Positions 9,671 through 61,851 of a stretch of DNA of 64,000 bases are shown here, in pieces. The DNA comes from Eleginops maclovinus (lineage: Eukaryota > Chordata > Actinopteri > Perciformes > Eleginopidae). The stretch is taken from assembly GCF_036324505.1 (NCBI RefSeq), contig NC_086370.1:20350790-20414789 (forward strand). Direction: 5' to 3'. Position numbers and translations under genes: made by a program. Position 1 is the first letter of the stretch, and every line of letters begins with the position of its first letter. A model generated the notes under the pieces. The model was given only the letters and a program-made list of their open reading frames with translations. It did no database searches and was not told the origin of the DNA.

Positions 9671-9990
9671 ATGAAGGTTTTTCCTTTTTTAAAGAAATTC
9701 TTTTGGCTTTTGTTCTATTGAGTGTTCATATATTAAAACTCCATGCATTAGTGTCTTGTTTGTGCAAAGCCACTGATTTTATATGGTTAAAATTAAAAAA
9801 TGAGTAAACTAAATGAAGATAATTTGAAATGGCTTGTTCCAAAACAATGAAAAATAATATTGAAAGTCTATGCAATGTGCATGTATCACTGAACTTTGCT
9901 GAGGCACACCAGTTCTACATGCTTAAAGATGTTTCAGTGTTTTTGAATTGATCAAACTAACATATGTTCATGTGTCAGACGGAGTTGGCA

Positions 9991-14345
<4,355 letters not shown>

Positions 14346-14722
14346 TAACACATATTTCAGGATCATATTTGTATTTAGAGTCTCTCCTGGGACATGTCTC
14401 CATGCTGTAAAGTTTCTCATACTGCCTGTGCTGCAGCTCCTCTTTCCACCCTCTGTCTGAAACCAGAGCCCAGTCTGCTCTGATTGGTTAGCTGATCGCT
14501 TCAGTTGTGATTGGTCAACCAATTAAAGTTGTGCCGCCCCTTAGCCTATCACGTACAATGTGTTGGAGCGCTAGCCAACAGAGTGTTACATAGTGATGTC
14601 ACTATGTTAAGGAAGTAAACAAAGGAGTCCAATCGAGGCATTTCAGGTAGTGGGAGAGAAACTCACTCACCTAAAAAACACACTACAGGAAAAGGAAACT
14701 CCCAAAACGTATAATAGGGCCT
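14346..14722 (+). repeat. Fish interspersed repeat, 'GGGACATGTCTCC' family, copy 1
   Basis: Shared landmarks in order are CATATTTGTATTTAGAGTCT, GGGACATGTCTCCATGCT, CTCATACTGCCTGTGCTGC, TCTGAAACCAGAGCCCAGTC, CTCTGATTGGTTAGCTG and a right end TAATAGGGCCTCTTTA. Similar copies lie at 24,813-25,281, 45,420-45,596 (inverted), 54,505-54,795 and 59,497-59,861 (inverted). It is a non-autonomous element whose class I cannot assign with confidence. Confidence 0.7.
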
Positions 14723-14776
14723 CTTTAGTAACACCATAATCATTCAAAAATCATTTCAAAATGTCATAAACGTTTT

Positions 14777-14803
14777 AAGGAGGAGGAGGAGGAGGAGGAG
14801 GAG
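14777..14803. repeat. (AGG)n trinucleotide repeat
   Basis: A short pure AGG tract of about 27 bp. Confidence 0.9.
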
Positions 14804-16465
<1,662 letters not shown>

Positions 16466-16676
16466 TGACAGCAGGCAGTGGGAGGTTTGCATCATTTCAG
16501 CTGGAAAGAGGCTAGGCGATCCTGTGACACGAATTGGACGGACATCTCGAGCAAGTTACGTCCTCAAACAGACATATCCAGCAGGAGAGTCACATGCAGA
16601 AAAGAGCAAGCTTTCAAGTATCAAACATCAAGAGAGGTGCATTTTTGGAGGCTAATTAGCCGTGATTGAGTTTCAT

Positions 16677-16785
16677 TAAAGAGGCCCTATCATACTTTTT
16701 GGGGTTTGCTTTTTCCTGTAGCGCGTGTTATAGGTTTCTGTGCATGTAAATGGTCTGCAAAGACTAAAATCCCTGTGATCCCTCC
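16677..16785 (-). repeat. Partial fish repeat ('GGGACATGTCTCC' family end)
   Basis: The sequence starts AAAGAGGCCCTATCATACTT and continues TTTGGGGTTTGC with GCAAAGACTAAAATCC. It matches the outer segment of the copy at 59,497 in the same orientation. The remainder of the element is missing. Confidence 0.55.
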
Positions 16786-17035
16786 AGAGGTAGATTGTTA
16801 TTTTCCTCGAAAGAAAAGATTATCACATCTCATAAAAAAGATCACACATTTTATTTTTCACTGAACAGATTTGTATTTCTTACTAAAATATCTGTACAAG
16901 TTAAAATCTCACAGCGAGTCGCTCCAACCCTCCGACATCACAAACATCCTCCAGATCATTACGATGTGTTTCCAGGAGAGGAACTAAACCACAAACTCAT
17001 TCGTCAACACAGTTTAAAGTGACGTTCAGTAAACG

Positions 17036-17275
17036 CTCGCCTCGCCTCGCCTCGCCTCGCCTCGCCTCGCCTCGCCTCGCCTCGCCTCGCCTCGCCTCGC
17101 CTCGCCTCGCCTCTCCTCTCCTCTCCTCTCCTCTCCTCTCCTCTCCTCTCCTCTCCTCTCCTCTCCTCTCCTCTCCTCTCCTCTCCTCGCCCCGCCCCGC
17201 CCCGCCCCGCCCCGCCCCGCCCCGCCTCGCCTCTCCTCTCCTCTCCTCTCCTCTCCTCTTCTCCTCTCCTCTCCT
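17036..17275. repeat. Block-structured pentamer array (CTCGC / CTCTC / CCCGC)
   Basis: It contains about 15 units of CTCGC (17,036-17,110), about 15 of CTCTC (17,111-17,185), one CTCGC, seven CCCGC (17,191-17,225), one CTCGC, then about nine CTCTC-type units with one slip at 17,259. Each block is internally homogeneous. The minus strand of the CCCGC block reads GGGGC repeats and should form G-quadruplexes. Open frames over it are artefacts. Confidence 0.95.
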
Positions 17276-17930
17276 CAGCAGCTGTTCTCACTGTAAACAT
17301 TGCGTCCATTTAAAGCAGTTACATTAAAAAGTAGCCTAATATCCAGGGGGGGATGTCATTAGTGAGTAACAAACGGTGAAGGGTAGACATTTTGAAGCAC
17401 ATTTGATCCTCTTAAAGAACTTGTAACCACAATGGGAACAGTTTGCAGAGCTGTCATTGGTCTCTTTTGTTTGCCGGAAATGCATCAGTGTATCCTCGGT
17501 TGTAGCTCCTCCATAGAGCCTTCTCGATCCCCAATGTGCATTTGGAGAAATGAGATGTCCTTCAAGGGGCGGAAATTTGAGAAGAGAGCAAGGGATATTG
17601 TCTTCAGTCTGTGTATACATCTCTTAGGTCTGCTCAGGTGTGCTGCGTTGCTGCAGCGAGGTGCATGACGAGGTGCACCTGGAAATGGAGCGCTTAGAAG
17701 ATCCAGCGCATCAGCAGCAGAAGAGAGAAGCCTTGAGGACTGCTGTGGGTCTGCCTCTCAGCATAGGATTCATGTGTGTATATTTTGCACGTTAGATTGT
17801 AATAATTACTAGATTATCTCTGTGTTGTATTTGGGTCAGTGGTGGAATTTTGTTAGCCACCTAAGGTAACACTGGGAGACAGAAAGTCCAAAATAATTGC
17901 CTCCTTCTCAAAACCTACTGTCGACGACGA
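17276..17930. other. Non-coding 3' flank
   Basis: No supported gene. Short open frames here show no domain features. Confidence 0.35.
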
Positions 17931-18022
17931 GGTTTTTAGGTTTCACTATCGTTTATTTTCAAACGGCATGTCTGTGCACTCTGTTTTTATTTGAAAATAA
18001 ACGATATTGAAACCTAAAAACC
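17931..18022. repeat. Long perfect-type hairpin (33-bp arms)
   Basis: The left arm 17,931-17,963 and right arm 17,990-18,022 are complementary over 33 bp with one mismatch, separated by a 26-bp spacer. The arms start GGTTTTTAGGTTTC. On the minus strand the arms include AATAAA-like motifs (TTTATT on plus at about 17,952 and 17,986). It could be a small palindromic MITE remnant or part of the CNTNAP 3' untranslated region. Confidence 0.75.
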
Positions 18023-18180
18023 TGGTCTCGAATAGATGTTACATGCGTCCAAATAGCTAACCCAGTTTAGTCAATCCCAGGGTGATATTGAGTAGCAACA
18101 GTCACCTAAATTAACTTAAATCTAAACTGTAGGCTGGAGGCACAGGAAAGCCACAGAAAGAATAAAAAACAAGCAAAAGG

Positions 18181-18260
18181 AATCTAAAGGAATCAAAAGG
18201 AATCTAAAGGAATCTAAAGGAATCTAAAGGAATCTAAAGGAATCTAAAGGAATCTAAAGG
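18181..18260. repeat. Decamer tandem repeat (AATCTAAAGG)n
   Basis: Eight 10-bp units, with one AATCAAAAGG variant at the second position. Confidence 0.95.
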
Positions 18261-18761
18261 AAGAAAAATGAATGTGTTTTAAGTTGTTCTTCTTTAAGCT
18301 TCATGAAGATAAGGAAAGGAAACGCGTTGAGAAAATGAAAAGTGTTCAATGTGGACGGAAACGTTTTGTCTTGCCACAGCTCAAACAGTTAGCAAAAAGA
18401 ATGCAAAACACAAACTTTAAATATCCGACGACCAACTGTAATTAAATCACCTAAAACCAACAAAACCGCTCTGGCTTTCAGACCATCGAAAACTGTTTCT
18501 GTTTTAATCATTTCAACACTACCGATTTATATAAAGTCACTATTCTGAAGCTTCACGCCATATATTAAATATTTACAATTCCACCGCCAGTATTGACATA
18601 TTATAAACACTTTGTTGTGTGCATCTATTTACAGTCTTTACAAAAGTACAACAACAGTAGGAGAAAGAACATGAGTGTGTGTGTGTGTCAGTGTGTAAAG
18701 CACTGAGGCTTGACAAGGCATCTGTCCGTCTGTCCGGGTCAGCAGCGGGTCAACGCTCCTC
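18261..18761 (-). other. Probable 3' untranslated region of the CNTNAP gene
   Basis: This lies directly downstream (minus strand) of the stop codon and shows no other gene. A possible ATTAAA polyadenylation signal (TTTAAT on plus) lies near 18,503, and AATAAA motifs occur further on in the hairpin near 17,952-17,991. Which one is used cannot be decided from sequence. Confidence 0.4.
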
Positions 18762-55990
<37,229 letters not shown>

Positions 55991-56129
55991 TGGCTCAATA
56001 GCCCGGGACACGCGTCCACAGGCCACTGACTGAGCGGAGCTCATCAGTAGTTACTGTCTGGCGGTCCGGAACAAAAGAGAGCTCGATTTCACAATCCTTA
56101 CATGTTTTATAGAACCACCCCTTTCCGAC

Positions 56130-56290
56130 CATACAATAAACAACTTCAAAATCAGACGCGCCCCGCTGTCGTGCTCTCATTGGTTGGTAGCGGGGGGCTG
56201 GATCCTCCTCTATAGGCTGACGTCGTCGGGGCGGGTCCTCTTATGACGTCACCGTCGCCATCTTGTTAGCGAAGTCCTGGAGCTGTCATC
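56130..56290. promoter_or_regulatory. CpG-rich promoter-like cluster (CCAAT, GC box, CRE, YY1-type)
   Basis: Within about 120 bp there are an inverted CCAAT box (CATTGGTT, 56,179), a GC box (GGGGCGGGTCC, about 56,229), a palindromic CRE (TGACGTCA, about 56,244) and CGCCATCTTG (about 56,256), the complement of the YY1 core AAGATGGCG. There is no TATA box. This arrangement is typical of CpG-type promoters but is isolated from any recognised coding exon. It could instead belong to a repeat. Confidence 0.3.
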
Positions 56291-58440
56291 TACGATAGTC
56301 TATTATGCAATTCTTAGGAGGTTTATCAGTTATTAAACAGGCAACTGTATCATTGCAGCATCAATGAGTGAGAGGTAGAGGCGGTGTGTTTAGTATGCAA
56401 CTCCACTGGTCCTTCTCCCTCTACTCATATATACAAAACAATATTAGCTTTATGCTATCTGAGGCTAAAAACAACATCCTGTAATACTACCGGAAATGGA
56501 CAAATATGATCCGTCCAGAAACAGTGAATTATCTTTTAAAGTTCCGCTCTAATATATTGATTATTTCTAACACAACCCTTTTAAAACAGTTGACAAAATT
56601 TGCTTTATATCCCACTAGATTAGAGCTAAAATATATCATATTGTTATATAATTGTTTATAAAGATTGCAAAGCTGTCGAATATAAAACAATTCACCTACA
56701 ATCAACTAAAATGTGTGTAAATCTGCTTTTCTGCTAGCTAGTTTAGCGTTAGCATTAGCTCTGAACTCCCTTTAAACTAGCATTAACTGAACTGAATATA
56801 GCTCTCATAACATCGCTATTCGTAGCAACTAAGATAAGATAGCTAAGCAGAAAAACAAGTAATAACACTGAATATATATTAGTATGTTTGTTACACAGGC
56901 AATGTCTCAGTAGCTCATCAACTGCTAGCTTAGCTTAGCCTAGCTCATTTAGCTCTACTCACCTCTCCTGTTTATCTTTAAAAACGCAAAACAGACTCGA
57001 ACAGAAACCACTCAGTTCTTTATGAAACTCACTGCACTTTTAGTGAGGTTATTCTCTTATTTGAGGTATTCTCAGCACATGCTAATCCACTGCAGAAGCA
57101 ACACATAAAAGGTATTTTGAGAAAGTTGTAATATTGAAGTTCCGAAAAGAAAAAGAATCCAACAGAAACCATTTCAACCTGATCTCCCAAAAATACATGA
57201 AATGACCATTGTGAAACTCACTGCACTTTTGGTGGGTTTATTCTCTGATTGAAGGTATTTTCAGGCACACCTGTCTAGTACTTTTGACACAGACATGGAC
57301 ACAGAGGACTGGATATTATGGCTGTTAAGAGTGTTAGCTCCACAGCCCCTTGGCTTGAACAGAATGTATTGTGAATCATCAGTTTTCCTCATTCTGTCAG
57401 CTCTCACAATGAAAGCTCTGGGAGTTTGAGAGCACTATAAAGCTCCCAGGACTCTCAGTACCCTGCACACCCATGTCATGTGTCTCATCATTATTTATCG
57501 CTTCACCAGCATCCTTTCATCCATCCATCCCTACGTCCATAGCATCCACTTCACCATGTTCCTGAAATATCAACAATAGCTGGGATTAAATCAAGTTGAT
57601 GAGCATAATGCTTTCACTTCACAAACATATGGGTCCTAGACATTCACAGTTCAGTGCTGCTCAGTGTGCATCTCTTACAATACAGTTATCATTAAGCCAT
57701 GCCTCTCTGAGCACAGTAATCATACCAAGGCTGGATTTTGCCCTCAAACATGAACCATAATCCTCAAAACAAATTATCTTTTTACAAACCTGCACCACCT
57801 CAATCCATAGTTTGTCTTTAGAAGCAGAGTCAAGGACGTTGCTTCCAATTAAATTTGTGCATTTGCTTTAATAATGTGAATTATAGACTTTTTCTGGTTT
57901 GAAATCTGAATATTATACTGTCATGAAATGCATACTTTTTCTCTGCCACAGATGCACTCATTTCCTCTGAAATATTATATAAGGGTAAAAGGAGCATGCA
58001 ATGTATAGTTACATTACGATTTTTATATAAAGTGACATTCTGAGTGCATGAAAGACCCTTTTAGAAAAGCACTCAGCAGTTTTGCTTAGGAAAACAAAAA
58101 CTAAATTAAGGATTCCTAAGTATTTCAGTTACCTTCTGTAGAAATATAAGTAATCAGAAGCCATCTTAAATGTATTAGGGTCTGTAATTTACCCCCGGAC
58201 AGCTATGTAATGTAAGCACTGCCATGACATTTTTCATCTCACTTCTAAAAAAACTTTGCAATCCCAGTAAAACGTGTACATTTTCTGTTCAATTTTCCTT
58301 TTCAAATACTATAGAAGGTTAGCAGAGGGACTTGACTATGTAATGTGAAACCAATTATTTAATCAAGAATTGATGAACAGGATTTGAAAGTTTTCTGCAG
58401 CAATCTCACTGACTTTTTGAAAATGATTTGACTTCAGTGT
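56291..58440. other. Non-coding region with a local duplication
   Basis: No gene was found. Segments at about 57,004-57,073 and 57,167-57,254 resemble each other (AGAAACCA...TGAAACTCACTGCACTTTT...TTATTCTC). A 50-bp segment at 57,080 (GCAGAAGCAACACATAAAAG) recurs near 58,757. Confidence 0.45.
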
Positions 58441-59496
58441 GAATTGTGGAGCTGCACTTCATCAGACCGATCTTGTGTGTTTTCTGCTCTGACCTGTCTG
58501 GCTGCCTCCCTGCATGCCTTGCTGGACCGAGCAAAGATCCTGTCTGTCAAGCAGATACTGAGCAGTGGGGATCTGCACATCCTCTGCCTGCAGGCTGCAA
58601 AACAATGCTTCCAGCTTCATGACAGCCATAAAGGAGAAATCATACACTGCTATGAGCTTTTCCATCCAGAAAAAGTCAGTCAATATATGTGTGAAAAATA
58701 TATATATATACAGAAGAGTGTGTGGACAAGTCACAGGATCACTCACCGCAGAGTGTAATCCATTGCAGAAGCACAACATAAAAGGTATTTTGCGAATCTT
58801 CTAATATTTAAGTGATGTTATGTTGACATGTATGAAACAGTATCTATTGCAAGAGCATTTTATTGAATTGCATAGACAATCTGTGGGTGCTCCTTCCTTG
58901 CCAAACGGAAAAAAAGGTAAACTGTCCAAACTGCATTGACAACATAAAACCATTTAAAAAATATATATTCATAATCTGACGTGCAAATCTTAAAACTGTC
59001 CCTTCCCCTGGTACCAATCACATAAAAAATACATGCAAAAGTTCCTCACATGAAACAAAACAAACTCAAGTTCCTGATGAGGTTCCTTTCATTTTTTTCG
59101 ACACAGATTAAGTCCCCTGGGTGTCTGCTCTGAACAGAAAGTGTTTGTTGTCCGCTCACCTGCTGGGAGGGCTTGACCCTCTGTATATGTATCGGAGGAT
59201 TTGAAGGTGGTGAAAGTGTCCATGCAGGAAATTGTCAGAAACAGCAGTTGTCTTTCCTGTTGAGGTTGTTCTTGTGTTCACTGATGCATGTCCTACAGCA
59301 AGTGTGCTCACTGGCTCACCAACAACTAATTTGGGACAAGGGCATAGAAAACACAAGTAGCACCTTAGGAATCACAAGACAAGTCTGGTTCAACGTCCTG
59401 ACTATTTTATGGATTCATGAAGTTTGTGGCAGCATGTCAACTGTGCTCCCTTCATCACAACAAAACTTCTCCTCTATTGGAGCAGCACTACAATTT
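58441..59496. other. Non-coding region, unrecognised open frames
   Basis: Open frames of 60-125 codons exist on both strands, but none has a recognisable domain, start context or splice pattern. One possible minus-strand donor, CAGCAG|GTGAGC at 59,157, ends a 66-codon frame. I could not assign it. Confidence 0.35.
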
Positions 59497-59861
59497 AAAG
59501 GGGCCCTATTATGCTTTTTGGGGTTTTCCTTTCCTGTTGTTTGATATATATGCCTGAAACGCCTCCATTAGACTCCTTTATTTACTTCCTGAACATAATG
59601 ACATCGCTATGTAACACTTGTGCTTCTATTGGCTGGCGCTCCAACACCTTGTATGTGAAAAAGGGGACGGGACATCTCTAAGCGGTAGACCAATCACAAC
59701 AGAGCCGACCAGCTAACCAATCAGAGCAGACTGGGCTCTGGTTTCAGACAGAGGGTGAAAAGAGGTGCTGCAGCACGGCAGTATGAGAAAAATAAAGAGC
59801 TTTTTGAACATTAAAGCACGGAGACATGTCCCAGGAGAGTCAAAAAATACAATTATGAACT
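59497..59861 (-). repeat. Fish interspersed repeat, 'GGGACATGTCTCC' family, copy 5 (inverted)
   Basis: On the plus strand it begins AAAGGGGCCCTATTATGCTT and ends AAGCACGGAGACATGTCCCA then GGAGAGTCAAAAAATAC. This is the reverse orientation to the copies at 14,346, 24,813 and 54,505. Confidence 0.75.
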
Positions 59862-60787
59862 TTTTGCAAGCACAACCATCTAAACTTTTACCAAAGATTA
59901 TACCTAAATCCACTTTCATGCAGAAAATGCAACACAAAGTTCAAAATATAATCGTAATATTCATGATAAAACAACATTAACTAGACACCATACACTATAC
60001 CTGTCCACGAAGCCCCACTTCCCGGATCATAGAGTTTCAAAATTAAGATTCCAAGATACCACAAGATTTAACAGCAAATCTTGGAAAACAACAGAGCACA
60101 ACCCTTCCTCAAATCCTTTTTTACTCTGAGTTCGACAGGTCTCATCCCATCTACAAAGACAGAAAACTGAAACCCCCACAGATGCAGAGTTGGAAAGGTT
60201 TCAGAATCTGAATCATGAATGGAAAATTAGACGGTAATTGCTGAACTGGCTTGGAAAACACTACTGACTCTATCCCCTCGAACGACGCATTTGAAGGCTT
60301 TTCCAGGGGAGTGATGCATGGATAAAAGGGGGGCAAATCACCACACAATTCTTAGTGTATTAGAGGAAGAGCTTAATGTTAGTCCATATTCATAATTTAA
60401 AAAAGCGTTACACTCATTTGAACACTGAATCAAACAGCATACTTCTTCAAAATTGCTGGCTGCTTGTATTTAATGACATGAACAAGGACATGACTCTTTT
60501 GTCACAGAAATTGGCCTATCACATGTGCAAAAACGTCATCAGGCTCTTCCATTTAACCAAATCAGAAGAGATACAACTATATTCACCACCAGATGAAAAA
60601 CAAACCTGCAGGAAACCAGAGGCAAAAACATTTTTTAAAAACTGCAAAATAACTTCTGTACAGAATGGATTTGACCTGTTTACCCATGTTGTTGAGGCCA
60701 GTCGGTCTTTATTCAATGCTCACCATGTGCACTCGTTTAGCCGTCACCAACACTGCAGTAGCCTAAATTAAACATCAACATCTAAGA

Positions 60788-60789
<2 letters not shown>
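59862..60789. other. Non-coding region
   Basis: A 131-codon plus-strand frame (60,376-60,771) has no recognisable motif and mid-frame features resembling chance coding. No element was identified. Confidence 0.35.

Positions 60790-60846
<57 letters not shown>
60790..60846. repeat. (GT)n microsatellite
   Basis: A GT tract of about 57 bp. Confidence 0.96.
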
Positions 60847-60847
<1 letters not shown>

Positions 60848-61160
60848 ATCAGGTCACAGACACATGGCTTCTTCATTTCACTGCCATCATTTGTGCTGCA
60901 GTCATACCGGCTCTGCCCCGAGGAAACGTTAAAATATAATCACCTGTTGAATACGAGTGCACTGATGATCTCCCTCTACTGTTTTACTCTATTGATTCCT
61001 GAAGCCGTATTTCACAGGTGGAACAGTTTGTATAAGCTCCTCATCAGCGTTTCTTGGCAGGTGTTCAGTGTCGCAACACAAACACATGTCAGAAGAGGTC
61101 TGCTAAAACAATGACACTCCTAAGCGTCATCCTGCTGCCTCTGATTTACACCCAGAGATT

Positions 61161-61250
61161 TTAAAGAGGTTATTATGCTCATTTTCAGGTTCATATTTTG
61201 TGCCTCTTCTGTGACTTGTTTACATGCTTTAATGACCAAAAGTGAGTATC
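61161..61250 (+). repeat. Partial fish repeat end ('GGGACATGTCTCC' family relative)
   Basis: TTATTATGCTCATTTTCAGG followed by TTCATATTTTGTGCCTC parallels the left end of the 24,813 copy. The remainder diverges. Confidence 0.45.
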
Positions 61251-61420
61251 TATTTATCATGATAAGAAGTTATCCTCATTAATGTACAGTACTAAACTGT
61301 TTTAACCTACATTAAGGACAGGGATTAACTTGTGTCCGTAGATGATGACACATTTGAGCGGACAAATATGAAGAGTGGAGTTCCTCAAGGCTCTATTTCA
61401 GGGCCTCTCTCATTAACATC

Positions 61421-61851
61421 TGAAGTATGTCTTGTTGCGATGTTTGTGAAGATGATGAAGAAGTCTCCGGAGACACCAGCTTGTATATAATAAGGTTTAT
61501 TACAAAAGCATAGTATCATACACCAACACGGGCGATACAGGGTTCCCAGAGCCAATTGTGGAAGTCCCCCAGAAATCTCTTTGTGCATACAATTTATAGG
61601 AGAAATGTGGGTGTGTGACAAAATGCGATGTTCTATAAGAATGTGTACCCAAATAAGGTGATCTATACGTTCGTACACCGTGTCTTGCGCGTACCCAAAT
61701 AAGGTGAGATAGAAGGCCTCATCCATGGAGGCCTTCTGACATATTCCAGAGGTTTGTTATACAACATCCTGTTGTACCACATCACTCTCTGCACTCTCTA
61801 TGACCTCAGAGAGTAACTAGCTGTATATGAACAGATTTAATACACCACACA
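61421..61851 (-). repeat. Solo-LTR-like repeat, copy B (inverted)
   Basis: This is the reverse complement of 31,820-32,247 with few differences. It has the same TGTGTGGTGTATT start and ATACTTCA end, and keeps the AATAAA-type signal and GTGTCTCCGGAGAC segment. The two copies are 29 kb apart in opposite orientation, so they are independent insertions rather than ends of one provirus-like element. A shared short open frame (MDEAFYLTLFG...) across both copies is likely incidental. Confidence 0.5.

Larger units (their letters stand above)
7477..9935 (+). repeat. Tandem segmental duplication containing the two 20-bp satellite arrays
   Basis: Copy 1 spans 7477-8596 and copy 2 spans 8597-9935. Both begin ACATTTTGACCTTTTCATG, run about 144 bp to the start of the array, and then share a unique 3' segment (AAGATGAAGGTTTTTCC to ATGCTTAAAGATGTTTC). 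Unique parts of the two copies are nearly identical; for example only GAGAGATATC versus GAGAAATATC differs in the left arm. The length difference (1,120 versus 1,339 bp) is entirely in the arrays. The duplication is therefore recent, and the arrays have since changed copy number. Confidence 0.85.
5438..9990 (+). mobile_element. Candidate undescribed element: basic Cys/His ORF plus GTCAACaCCGTCAG motif arrays
   Basis: The limits are set by the outermost copies of a 14-bp motif: GTCAACTCCATCAG at 5438 on the left and the inverted form GTCAGACGGAGTTGG near 9974 on the right. Between them lie further direct and inverted copies at 5787-5843, the 6011-7390 open frame, and two 20-bp satellite arrays whose core is the same motif. 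Repeated motifs clustered at both ends of a reading frame, in opposite orientations, resemble subterminal transposase-binding sites of DNA transposons. No clear terminal inverted repeat or target duplication was found, so the exact ends are unknown, and calling it one element is an inference. Confidence 0.45.

Noticed and set aside
17004..17327. Frames of about 100 codons on both strands rich in Arg-Gly-Glu or Ser-Pro-Leu-Ala
   Set aside because: They are read-through of the CTCGC/CTCTC/CCCGC pentamer array.
55995..56180. 61-codon minus-strand frame near the CpG-rich cluster as CNTNAP exon 1
   Set aside because: It lacks a hydrophobic signal sequence and a phase-1 donor, and ends in a stop codon.
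60376..60771. 131-codon plus-strand frame as a gene
   Set aside because: No recognisable domain, no supporting splice structure, and a composition like random AT-rich sequence.
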